DNA from: an uncultured Caulobacterales bacterium
Lineage (GTDB): Bacteria > Pseudomonadota > Alphaproteobacteria > Caulobacterales > Maricaulaceae
Length of the DNA: 64,000 bases
Direction: 5' to 3'
Assembly: GCA_937928165.1 (NCBI GenBank)
Contig: CALFVT010000002.1
Coordinates: 124,001-188,000, forward strand
Shown: positions 8,084 through 16,195 of the stretch, one piece after another
How positions within the stretch are numbered: position 1 is the first letter of the stretch
Layout: each line of letters starts with the position of its first letter
Translations under genes and position numbers: made by a program
The notes under the pieces: generated by a model
Databases searched by the model: none
Told to the model about the DNA's origin: nothing
Seen by the model: the letters and a program-made list of their open reading frames with translations, nothing else

Positions 8084-8200
8084 AATTTCAGGGCGAGAGG
8101 TCGCGGGGGAGTTTTCTCCACGGGTAATTTAAACCTTGACCCAATCTCTCTGTGTGTGGGTTGTCCACATTTGGTTTTGAACTAACTATTGAGGAAGAAC

Positions 8201-9730
8201 ATGAAACTCAAGTCTTTACTGCTTACAGCTGCGGCTGTAACTCTTGCTGCAGGCCAAGCGTCTGCAACAGTACTAACTCCAACACCGATTTCGGCAGTGC
8301 CTGCTGGTATCGTTCCTGTTCCATTTGGAACTGTGCTTGCTAACGAGCTTGACCTCAGCGCAACAAACTCCGTTGACGGAACATTTGTTTTCGATCTAGG
8401 CCTATCATTCGGTGGACAATTACCAGCCGGTGACAACCTACTCGTCACAGTTAACCTGCCTGAAGGCCTAGTGTTCTCAAGCGCACTTAGCGGAAATGCT
8501 ATCTTTGCAGGCGGCGACGGCATTTTTGGCGGTGCAAACCTACAAAGCGGCGGTGCAGTCGGATCAGATTCAGCTGAATTCCTTGTCACGATTGACCCAG
8601 ATGCAGCCAATGCTGAAACAACGATCGGTATAGCCGTTCCTGTTTCTGTTGTGTCTTGTCCAATGTCCGGCGCGGGTATCAATGTCGAAGCTGTTCTTGC
8701 AGGTAGCGGAATTGCCATCGAAGGCATGACAAACGGCGTCACAAGTACAGGTCTATTGTCTTGCGCATCTGCGAAAAACGGTTCTGTCAGTGCTGATACG
8801 GATGACACTCTCATCTTGCTCCCTGATTACGACGCTGTAGACGGCGACGTTATTGGTGTATTGGACTTCAGAATTGGCTCTACTCCAACATTAGGAACAC
8901 CTTCGGTTGTCCCAACAATCGACTTTGCAGGTACGGCGTTTGATGCAACAGATGTTGCGAGCATGACATTCACAGTACAGTTCGAAGACCTAACAGGCAT
9001 TAACAATGTTTATCTTCGCGACGGCACATTCCCAGTTCCGGGTAATGTAATCCAGCCTGCTGTTCTCGATACAGCTGCAAACACAGCAACTTTCACAATC
9101 ACAAGTGATGCCAACCTAGCCCTCGTTCTTGACGGTGTGGCGGATCTAATCGCTTTTTCTGCCGCTGGCGGCGGGACTGCAATTGCAGCTCAATCTGTAT
9201 CCATTTCTGACGTTGTCTGTACATTTGACGATACACGCGCCGAATTTATTACGAGCGAAACATTCCCAGGGGCTGCCCTCGATTCACTCGTTCGTGAAGG
9301 TCAAGTCTTTGGTTTCTTTGACTGGAACCAAGAAGACGGCCCTGTAAATTCTGTTTACCGCATCACAGGTCTAAGCACGACAGAAGACACACCTTTGACT
9401 GTTGTGTTTGAAAATTCAAATGCGGGTCAGAACGGATCTTTCGAAACTGTAATCGCAGCTAGCGATGTAAACAACGGTGAATATGTTATCGCATCACGTC
9501 GTCAATTAGCTGACCTGAATCCAGGCTACCAGCGCGCTGACGTTCAGTTCAACTTCGAGACAACAAATGGTCTCGATGTTGACCGCTTGATCTCATCAGG
9601 TGGTGTTGTAACTGACTTTGGTGACAGCGCGAACAGAGTTGACATCTTTAATACAGATCCAGACGATCCATTCCCTATTTCTGATAGTGATAATGGTGGA
9701 AGCGGAACATCTGGTGTTGTAACTGAATAA
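8201..9730 (+). CDS. Sec-exported protein of unknown family; candidate T2SS substrate or surface protein
   Basis: Start at ATG 8201 with GAGGAAG at 8191-8197; an in-frame TTG at 8189 overlaps that ribosome binding site and is rejected. The 509-residue product begins with a textbook Sec signal (MKLK, a hydrophobic core, cut after Ala20-Ser-Ala22). The rest is acidic, rich in Thr, Ser, Gly, Ala, Val and Asp, with alternating beta-strand patterns and only three cysteines. It ends in a Ser/Gly/Asp-rich tail without a PEP-CTERM or autotransporter signature. I recognise no family. The codon choice differs from its neighbours (many ACA, GCA, GTT, CTA), as may happen in a highly expressed or acquired gene. 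It has its own 412-base control region and its own terminator, and lies between the main part of T2SS set 1 and a GspE gene. Confidence 0.85.
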   Translation: MKLKSLLLTAAAVTLAAGQASATVLTPTPISAVPAGIVPVPFGTVLANELDLSATNSVDGTFVFDLGLSFGGQLPAGDNLLVTVNLPEGLVFSSALSGNAIFAGGDGIFGGANLQSGGAVGSDSAEFLVTIDPDAANAETTIGIAVPVSVVSCPMSGAGINVEAVLAGSGIAIEGMTNGVTSTGLLSCASAKNGSVSADTDDTLILLPDYDAVDGDVIGVLDFRIGSTPTLGTPSVVPTIDFAGTAFDATDVASMTFTVQFEDLTGINNVYLRDGTFPVPGNVIQPAVLDTAANTATFTITSDANLALVLDGVADLIAFSAAGGGTAIAAQSVSISDVVCTFDDTRAEFITSETFPGAALDSLVREGQVFGFFDWNQEDGPVNSVYRITGLSTTEDTPLTVVFENSNAGQNGSFETVIAASDVNNGEYVIASRRQLADLNPGYQRADVQFNFETTNGLDVDRLISSGGVVTDFGDSANRVDIFNTDPDDPFPISDSDNGGSGTSGVVTE

Positions 9731-9750
9731 TTAATGTTCAAAACCTAATA

Positions 9751-9776
9751 AGGCGGTCTCCGGGCCGCCTTTTTTT
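9751..9776 (+). terminator. Rho-independent terminator of the exported-protein gene
   Basis: AGGCGG and CCGCCT pair around an eight-base loop and a run of T follows at once (9771-9776). It lies 20 bases after the stop. The strong terminator isolates the exported-protein gene as a single-gene transcript. Confidence 0.88.
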
Positions 9777-9897
9777 ATGCCTAAAGTTTTTCACGCGCCT
9801 CTTTGCATGACGCCGACAGACCATAATACTGACCCCAAACTCGCTTAGATATAAAATCTAGCTTGGCCCTTGTGGCCTGATAGCTTAGACGGTAGAT

Positions 9898-11613
9898 ATG
9901 ACTCACTCTCTCAGCGACCATCTTCTTAAAGATAATATCGTGACAAAAGCCGATATTGAGCAAGCCCGCCGCCTGCAAATAGAAACGGGCGGTTTGTTTT
10001 CCCATGCCCTGCTCCGGCTTGGCTCTATATCAGAAGATGATTTACTCAGCGCAGAAGCCCGTCTTTACGGCCTAGCCCGGCTAAGCCCCGCCGATCTCCC
10101 ACAAGATGAAAACCTCTATCTTGTAGCCCGCGAGAAACTTGGAATCCCTATAGACTGGCTAGCCGCAAGGCAAGTTGTTATATGGATAGACCCCGATGAT
10201 GATAGGCAAATCGGGCTTATCTCCCCTAATCCGCTTGATAGCGATATGAACGAAACCCTTGATATTCAAGCCCATGACGCCGGCTGCACGGTTAATATCT
10301 ATATTGCCCCACGGCAAGTCATCGACACCGCCCTTGAGCGTCAATCCAGCGGCGCGTTAAAACAAGATAGCGGCGAGGATTTTGACAATAACAATGCCCA
10401 GCGCCTGAGAGAAATGGCCGAAGAAGCCCCAGTTATTGATTTCGTTAATCAAATCTTCTCCGAAGCCCTGAAAGATAAAGCTTCCGATATTCATATAGAG
10501 CCTTTTGAAGACCGCTTTGACGTCCGGTTCCGTGTGGACGGCGTGCTTCACCTGAAGCAAACTCGGCCTAAAGGGCAATTTGATGCAGTCGCCAGTCGGG
10601 TAAAGCTCTTATCGGGCATGGATATTGCCGAGCGCCGCCTGCCGCAAGATGGCCGCCAAACCATAAGATTCGCCGGGCAAGATATTGATCTTCGCGTATC
10701 CTCTTTGCCGGGCTCTTGGGGCGAAAGTCTTGTGCTGCGCCTTTTAACCAAAGACAGCGAGCTTCCTGATCTTGAGGCCCTTGGACTTGAAGGCCGCTCT
10801 GGCCAAGTGTTTCAAACGCTTTTGTCACAACCCAACGGCGTCATATTAGTGACGGGCCCGACAGGATCAGGGAAATCAACTACGCTGTACCGCGGCCTAC
10901 AGGGGCTTAATGACGGCATTAAAAAAATCATCACCATTGAAGACCCAGTTGAATATGACATGGACGGCATTATTCAAATCCAAACCAATGCCAATATTGG
11001 TTACAGTTTTGCCAAGGGCCTGCGCGCTATTTTACGTCAAGATCCGGATATTATCATGGTCGGCGAGATTCGCGACGGAGAAACTGCGACGATTGCTGCC
11101 CAAGCCGCTTTGACCGGGCATTTGGTGCTCTCAACTTTGCATACAAATTCGGCCCTTGCGGCGATTGCGCGGCTTATTGATATTGGACTTGAGCCCTTTA
11201 TGATCGCATCTGCTGTGCGGGGCCTCGCCGCCCAGCGCCTTGTTCGTAAACTTTGCGCCCATTGCGCCCAGCCCGCCGCAGACCCGCAGGCCTATGAAAC
11301 CAAGCTTTGGGCCCTCATCAAAGACGGTCATGATCTCAGCCAAAGTCTATCAGGGCCGGCCCAATGGCGAAGCGCACAAGGCTGCGAGCATTGCGGCCAA
11401 ACCGGCTATACGGGCCGATTAGCTATTTTCGAAGTTGCACGCATGACTGACGATCTCGCGGACGGCGTACAGCGCGGAGATAATTTACAAACTCTTATAA
11501 GTATTGCCCGTAAAGACGGATTTTTAACCCTGCTTGAAGATGGCTTGCTTAAGGCGCGGCGCGGGGATACAAGCCTTGAAGAAATTATGCGTGTGTGCGG
11601 CGTTAAAGTTTAA
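9898..11613 (+). CDS. Type II secretion / type IV pilus assembly ATPase, GspE-like (set 1)
   Basis: A 571-residue hexameric secretion ATPase. An N-terminal helical domain (about residues 1-150, MshEN/GspE-N type, which docks on GspL) precedes the PilT-like core with Walker A GPTGSGKSTT near residue 320, the Asp/His boxes, and Walker B IIMVGEIRD. The zinc-binding tetracysteine is present as CAHC (near 453) and CEHC (near 497), as in GspE and PilB. It powers pseudopilus growth from the cytosolic face. It is not next to the seven other set 1 genes but follows the exported-protein gene; a second, different GspE lies in set 2. Which machine it serves is inferred from position: set 2 has its own E, so this one most likely drives set 1. 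Confidence 0.88.
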   Translation: MTHSLSDHLLKDNIVTKADIEQARRLQIETGGLFSHALLRLGSISEDDLLSAEARLYGLARLSPADLPQDENLYLVAREKLGIPIDWLAARQVVIWIDPDDDRQIGLISPNPLDSDMNETLDIQAHDAGCTVNIYIAPRQVIDTALERQSSGALKQDSGEDFDNNNAQRLREMAEEAPVIDFVNQIFSEALKDKASDIHIEPFEDRFDVRFRVDGVLHLKQTRPKGQFDAVASRVKLLSGMDIAERRLPQDGRQTIRFAGQDIDLRVSSLPGSWGESLVLRLLTKDSELPDLEALGLEGRSGQVFQTLLSQPNGVILVTGPTGSGKSTTLYRGLQGLNDGIKKIITIEDPVEYDMDGIIQIQTNANIGYSFAKGLRAILRQDPDIIMVGEIRDGETATIAAQAALTGHLVLSTLHTNSALAAIARLIDIGLEPFMIASAVRGLAAQRLVRKLCAHCAQPAADPQAYETKLWALIKDGHDLSQSLSGPAQWRSAQGCEHCGQTGYTGRLAIFEVARMTDDLADGVQRGDNLQTLISIARKDGFLTLLEDGLLKARRGDTSLEEIMRVCGVKV

Positions 11614-11622
11614 AAATTAACC

Positions 11623-12507
11623 TTAAGTTTTCAAGCTTTGCTGTAAAAAACTGAGCAAATATTTGCCATAGCCGCTTTTTTCAAGAGGACGAGCCAGCCC
11701 CTCTAATTGATCCGCATTAATCCAGCCCTTTTCAAAAGCAATCACCTCTGGACAGCAAATGCGGCGGCCTTGACGTTCTTCAATGACGCTGACAAATTGC
11801 GCGGCTTGCAGTAAAGATCGGTGGGTACCTGTATCGAGCCATGTGGTTGCAGAGCTTAAAAGCTCTACCTGTAGCTCCCCTCGGTCCAAATAAATTTGGT
11901 TTAGCGCCGTTATTTCAAGTTCTCCGCGCGCCGACGGCACAACCTGCCGCGCATAAGCTGGCGCATGTTCATCATAGAAATAAAGTCCCGTGACCGCATA
12001 ATTAGAGTCCGGAACAGACGGTTTTTCTTTGATAGAAATAACTTTTTTATCACGGTCAAACCCGACAACTCCGTAACGACTTGGGTTTTTAACATGATAA
12101 CCAAAGACTGTTGCGCCGACCATTTGTTGCCGAATAGATAAAAGTCGTTTGCTAAAGCTTTCACCAAAGAAAAGATTATCCCCCAAGATTAACAGGCTGG
12201 GGTGGCCATTTAAAAACCCTTCGCCAATAATAAGCGCTTGAGCGAGACCATCTGGGCTCGGCTGCACCGCATAGGATATATTCAGCCCCCATTGACTTCC
12301 GTCCTTTAGTAATTTCTGAAACGCAGCCTGGTCATGGGGGGTGGTGATAATCAATATTTCATCAATCCCTGCCTGCATAACAACGCTAAGCGGGTAATAT
12401 ATCATGGGTTTATCAAACACAGGCATAAGCTGTTTTGAGACCGAGATTGTGCTAGGGTGAAGGCGCGTACCGGAACCGCCCGCAAGGATAATTGCTTTTC
12501 TTTTCAT
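11623..12507 (-). CDS. rmlA: Glucose-1-phosphate thymidylyltransferase
   Basis: A 294-residue nucleotidyltransferase that makes dTDP-glucose from dTTP and glucose-1-phosphate, the first step of dTDP-L-rhamnose synthesis. The N terminus carries the nucleotide-binding loop GGSGTRLHPST (about residues 10-20); GDNLFFG near residue 110 holds the metal-binding Asp, and EKPSVPDSNYAVTGLYFYD near residues 160-180 is the RmlA sugar-site signature. The length matches the family. It is downstream of rmlC with nine bases between them. rmlB and rmlD are not in the window, so the pathway must be completed elsewhere. The pair sits on the opposite strand between the two secretion gene sets. Confidence 0.93.
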   Translation of the reverse strand: MKRKAIILAGGSGTRLHPSTISVSKQLMPVFDKPMIYYPLSVVMQAGIDEILIITTPHDQAAFQKLLKDGSQWGLNISYAVQPSPDGLAQALIIGEGFLNGHPSLLILGDNLFFGESFSKRLLSIRQQMVGATVFGYHVKNPSRYGVVGFDRDKKVISIKEKPSVPDSNYAVTGLYFYDEHAPAYARQVVPSARGELEITALNQIYLDRGELQVELLSSATTWLDTGTHRSLLQAAQFVSVIEERQGRRICCPEVIAFEKGWINADQLEGLARPLEKSGYGKYLLSFLQQSLKT

Positions 12508-12516
12508 AAGTTTATC

Positions 12517-13071
12517 TTAGAAGGGAGATTGGAAATCTGCAAATCTTTGTGCATTTTTATCTTTATTGGATAATATCACATTCTCGGGATCAACGCCCCA
12601 ATCAATGGCAATATCCGGGTCATTCCATAGCACAGAGCCATCGCAATCCGCCGCATAGTAATTCGTGCATTTATATTGGATATCAACATGATCTGTTAGG
12701 GTTAAAAACCCGTGGAGAAATCCCGGCGGCACCCAGAGCTGCGCATGATTATCACTCGATAATTCCGCGCTGACATATTTCCCATAACTAGCGGAGCCCC
12801 GCCGCACATCAACGGCGACATCTAAAACCTTACCCGCTATGCAGCGCACAAGCTTACCTTGGGCGTGGGGCGGGCTTTGGTAATGCAAGCCCCGTAAGGT
12901 ACCTTTTTGCAAAGACCGAGAGTGATTATCTTGGACAAATTTTAAGGATGATTTTGCCGCCATTTCAAATTCTGTTTGGCGAAAACTCTCCATAAAAAAC
13001 CCGCGCGCATCCCCAAATAATTTTGGCGTAAACAAACACGGGCCATCAACCGGAAAATATTGAATATCCAT
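12517..13071 (-). CDS. rmlC: dTDP-4-dehydrorhamnose 3,5-epimerase
   Basis: The third enzyme of dTDP-L-rhamnose synthesis; it epimerises C3 and C5 of dTDP-4-keto-6-deoxyglucose. I place the start at ATG 13071, with AGAGAGG just upstream, giving 184 residues, the usual RmlC length; an upstream ATG at 13143 would add 24 unrelated residues. The cupin core is clear: FGDARGFFMESF early, LRGLHYQSPPHAQGKLVRC with the catalytic His, and VDVRRGS after it. Divergent from gspC with about 107 bases between the starts. Rhamnose from this route normally goes into O-antigen or exopolysaccharide. Confidence 0.93.
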   Translation of the reverse strand: MDIQYFPVDGPCLFTPKLFGDARGFFMESFRQTEFEMAAKSSLKFVQDNHSRSLQKGTLRGLHYQSPPHAQGKLVRCIAGKVLDVAVDVRRGSASYGKYVSAELSSDNHAQLWVPPGFLHGFLTLTDHVDIQYKCTNYYAADCDGSVLWNDPDIAIDWGVDPENVILSNKDKNAQRFADFQSPF

Positions 13072-13178
13072 TCGCGCCTCTCTTTGGCCTTGATACTTGA
13101 CAGTTTGTATAAGAGATGTTGCAAGATAATCTCGCCTCATCATATGGCGTTAACCCTTGTATGAGAAAAGGTCAAATA

Positions 13179-14117
13179 ATGAGCGCAAGCGTAATAAAAC
13201 CAGCCGCCATAAGTAGATTCTTAGAACGGGCCGTTCTAATTTTAGCGGTAGCCCTCGGGCTGTTTTTCCTAATTCGGGCGGTTTTAACATTTATCGAGCC
13301 AAGCCGCGTTTATAAATCTGTTCTTGCAACACCGCCGGCGTCATCTGCCGCAACCAATCTTTCTGATCGCCGCATAATTATTGACCCTAGTTTTGACCCT
13401 TTTCACCGCGGACTAAATGTGGGCCCCCTCCCAGCGCAGGTTAATATTATTGGCGAGGATGCCCCCGAAACAGATCTTGATATTATTTTAAAGGGCCGCA
13501 GCGCCTCTGAAAATGGGGGTGGCAGCGCCATTTTGCGGCTGCCCGATGGGCAAGAAGCAAGCTTTAAGCAAGGGGAAACAATCTTTAAAAACGTAACCTT
13601 AGATGCCATTTATCCAAGCCACATCATTATATCACGCAGAGGAAAACAAGAGCGCGTCACATTTGAACAACGCAGCGGACTTATTACTCAAGATACGCCA
13701 AAAACCTCACCAAATAATCGCCGAGAGATTGAGCCCGTGCAAAGCCCCATATCGGCCGCTCCCACAAGCCTTGCAGACGCCAAAGAAAAATTCCGTAACT
13801 ATCAACCTGGCCCGAAAAAACCTAATACAAAAGCCTTTTATACTGGCCAAAACACACAAGATATATTAAGCGCCGCGCGGCCATCCCCCGTGCGCAAAGA
13901 TGGGCGCTTTATTGGTTACCGCCTGCGCGGCAGCGGCGAGGTGTTAAGCCAATTTGGTCTTGAATCTAAAGATGTCATCACGCAAATAAACGGTCAAAAC
14001 TTACCACAGCAAATTTCAAACCTACCTTCACTTTTTGAACAAATCAGCCAAGATCCATCTAATTCAACCTTTACCGTCGAGCGAGACGGACAAATCCTTG
14101 TTTTATCTGCAAATTAA
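13179..14117 (+). CDS. gspC: Type II secretion protein GspC with PDZ domain (set 2)
   Basis: I start it at ATG 13179 (AGG just upstream); two earlier in-frame ATGs at 13116 and 13161 have no ribosome binding site. The 312-residue product has a membrane helix at about residues 17-37, a periplasmic homology-region domain (about residues 85-165) that binds the secretin, a Pro/Asn-rich linker, and a C-terminal PDZ-like domain (about residues 235-312, GRFIGYRLRG ... DVITQINGQ). The PDZ domain of GspC takes part in substrate selection. First gene of a complete 12-gene operon. Confidence 0.88.
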   Translation: MSASVIKPAAISRFLERAVLILAVALGLFFLIRAVLTFIEPSRVYKSVLATPPASSAATNLSDRRIIIDPSFDPFHRGLNVGPLPAQVNIIGEDAPETDLDIILKGRSASENGGGSAILRLPDGQEASFKQGETIFKNVTLDAIYPSHIIISRRGKQERVTFEQRSGLITQDTPKTSPNNRREIEPVQSPISAAPTSLADAKEKFRNYQPGPKKPNTKAFYTGQNTQDILSAARPSPVRKDGRFIGYRLRGSGEVLSQFGLESKDVITQINGQNLPQQISNLPSLFEQISQDPSNSTFTVERDGQILVLSAN

Positions 14118-14231
14118 CACAGCGATCCGATTAAAAGACCGACAGAATTAGGTAATATGTTTAATCTGCATCTAGGCGTAGCGCATTTTAGCTGTCATAA
14201 ACATTACAAGCTGATATGATATAATAAACCG
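14118..14231. other. Spacer between gspC and gspD
   Basis: 114 bases. An AT-rich GATATGATATAATAAACC stretch just before the gspD start includes a TATAAT-like hexamer, so a second promoter within the operon is possible; no good -35 match was seen. Confidence 0.25.
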
Positions 14232-16190
14232 ATGAATACTCCATATAACATTAAAAATAGGCTTCTTATGCGCCGTCCACTACAGACGATTAAACGCCAA
14301 GTTTTCAAACCTTTAGCCGTATCTGCCTTTGCGCTTACGGCGCTGCTCTCCCCGCTCATGGCCAAGCCGGTATTTGCGCAATCCGGCGGCCATTTAATCA
14401 CGATGCAAGATGCTGATATAAAGGCCTTTATTGAAGATACCTCAAGCATTACCGGAAAATCATTTATTGTCGACCCGCGCGTCCAAGGTAAAGTCAATAT
14501 CGCCTCTGAACAAAGACTGTCTAAAAATGAAGTCTTTCAAGTCTTCAAAGAAGTCATGCGGGTGAATAATTATACGGTTATCCCCACAAATAGCGGGGAA
14601 TACCGCATTACCCTTACCCAAAACGCCGCCCAAGAAGCCCCGCTCGCCTTTAAAAACGGTGTCAGCGGCCAATTATCAACGGTCATTCTTAGCTTGCAAA
14701 ATGAAGACGCCGCCGAAGCCGCCAAACTAATCCGCCCGGTTGTTCATGCGCAAGGCCGGCTTGCGGCCAATCCCGGTGGGCGCGTTGTGATTATCACGGA
14801 TTTTCCGGAAAATATCGCTAAAGCCCGTGCCATTATTGCAGCCATAGATCAAGATAAGCAGCAATTTGAAACTGTGCAGCTCTCCCATCTCTCTGCTCTT
14901 GAGGCCGAATCAGCCCTCAGAACCCTACAAGGAGCGCGGCCTGATATTAGTATCGTTGCCGTGCCCGCAACAAATTCTATTATCATGCAGGGCAGCCGGG
15001 CCTCTTTGGATAAATTAAGACCGGTCTTAAGCGCCCTTGACCGCCCGCGCAGCCAGCAGCGCTCTAATGTCTCAATCATTCCTCTACGCTTTGCAGATGG
15101 TGAGAATATCTTAAATGTGCTGACGACACTTTTGCCGGGTTATACGGTTGAAGGCGCGCCAGCGCCAAGCGTCGCCCTTGAAGTCGGCAGTAATTCTATT
15201 ATTATTAACGCCCTGCCAGAGGTTCAAGACGCCATGGCCGGAATTATTCGCCAGCTTGATGAGCGCCGCCCGCAAGTTTTGGTCGAAGCTCTCATTGTTG
15301 AGATTTCAGACCGCGCGGCCCGTGACCTTGGCGTACAGCTTGGAGTGGCGGGAACCAATGGCTCAAATATTCCGCTGTTAACCACTAATTTCAGCCGTAA
15401 TGCCCCAAATCTTTTAGCCTTGACCGGCGCGCTTGCAGGGCCGGGGCTTGGGCTTACGGACGGCATTCAAGGCGGACTTGAAGATGCCGCCGTCAGCTCG
15501 CTTTTAGGCATTAACGGCCCGACTGCCGGCTTTGCATCCCAAGGCAATGACGCTATATTTTCCGCGATTATTACCGCCGTCGAAACCGATACGGATTCAA
15601 ATATTTTATCAACGCCCTTTGTCACAACACTTGACAATGTCCCCGCAAGCCTACTTGTCGGTCAAGAGATTCCGATTACGACGGGGGAGACCCTCGGCGC
15701 AACCAATATCAACCCGTTCCGGTCTTTTGAACGAAAAGACGTCGGGATTAAGCTCGATATCACCCCGCAAATCAGCGATGACGACACCATCCGCCTTGAG
15801 ATCAAACAAGAGGTCTCAACCATTGCCGGCGCCTTAAGTCAGGCCAGCACCCTCGATCCGATTACCAATCAGCGCAATATCGAAACCACAGTGCTCGCCG
15901 ATGACGGCGAAATTATTGTGCTCGGCGGACTTTTGCAAGATGATGACCAAATCAGCGCCGAAAAAGTACCTTTGCTTGGAGATGTCCCAGTGCTTGGAAA
16001 TTTATTTCGCTCCCGCAGCCGTACCCGCACAAAAACAAATTTAATGGTATTTCTGCGTCCAACAATCATTCGTTCCGCAGATGATGCGCGGCCTTTGACA
16101 GAATATTATCTGGAGCAGGGCCGTAAACTCGATCTTGAGCAATCGGGGCGAGATATTTCTAAAATCGATTCGATCTTACCAAAGCGCTAA
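14232..16190 (+). CDS. gspD: Type II secretion secretin GspD (set 2)
   Basis: A 652-residue secretin. A long N-terminal signal peptide ends around VFA-QS near residue 50 (start at ATG 14232, or ATG 14268, which would give a signal of normal length); there is no lipobox, unlike the set 1 secretin. N0 (GHLITMQDADIKAFIEDTS), N1-N3 repeats follow to about residue 340, then the secretin domain with VLVEALIVEIS, the LSTPFVTTLDN turn, VGQEIPITTG and the C-terminal LMVFLRPTII. It forms the outer-membrane channel of set 2. No pilotin gene is visible beside it. The next gene starts five bases after the stop. Confidence 0.95.
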   Translation: MNTPYNIKNRLLMRRPLQTIKRQVFKPLAVSAFALTALLSPLMAKPVFAQSGGHLITMQDADIKAFIEDTSSITGKSFIVDPRVQGKVNIASEQRLSKNEVFQVFKEVMRVNNYTVIPTNSGEYRITLTQNAAQEAPLAFKNGVSGQLSTVILSLQNEDAAEAAKLIRPVVHAQGRLAANPGGRVVIITDFPENIAKARAIIAAIDQDKQQFETVQLSHLSALEAESALRTLQGARPDISIVAVPATNSIIMQGSRASLDKLRPVLSALDRPRSQQRSNVSIIPLRFADGENILNVLTTLLPGYTVEGAPAPSVALEVGSNSIIINALPEVQDAMAGIIRQLDERRPQVLVEALIVEISDRAARDLGVQLGVAGTNGSNIPLLTTNFSRNAPNLLALTGALAGPGLGLTDGIQGGLEDAAVSSLLGINGPTAGFASQGNDAIFSAIITAVETDTDSNILSTPFVTTLDNVPASLLVGQEIPITTGETLGATNINPFRSFERKDVGIKLDITPQISDDDTIRLEIKQEVSTIAGALSQASTLDPITNQRNIETTVLADDGEIIVLGGLLQDDDQISAEKVPLLGDVPVLGNLFRSRSRTRTKTNLMVFLRPTIIRSADDARPLTEYYLEQGRKLDLEQSGRDISKIDSILPKR

Positions 16191-16195
16191 ATCTT

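Noticed and set aside
8182-8814. 210-codon open frame on the minus strand over the exported-protein gene
   Set aside because: It lies fully opposite a gene with a clear signal peptide and ribosome binding site, and its product has no family features.
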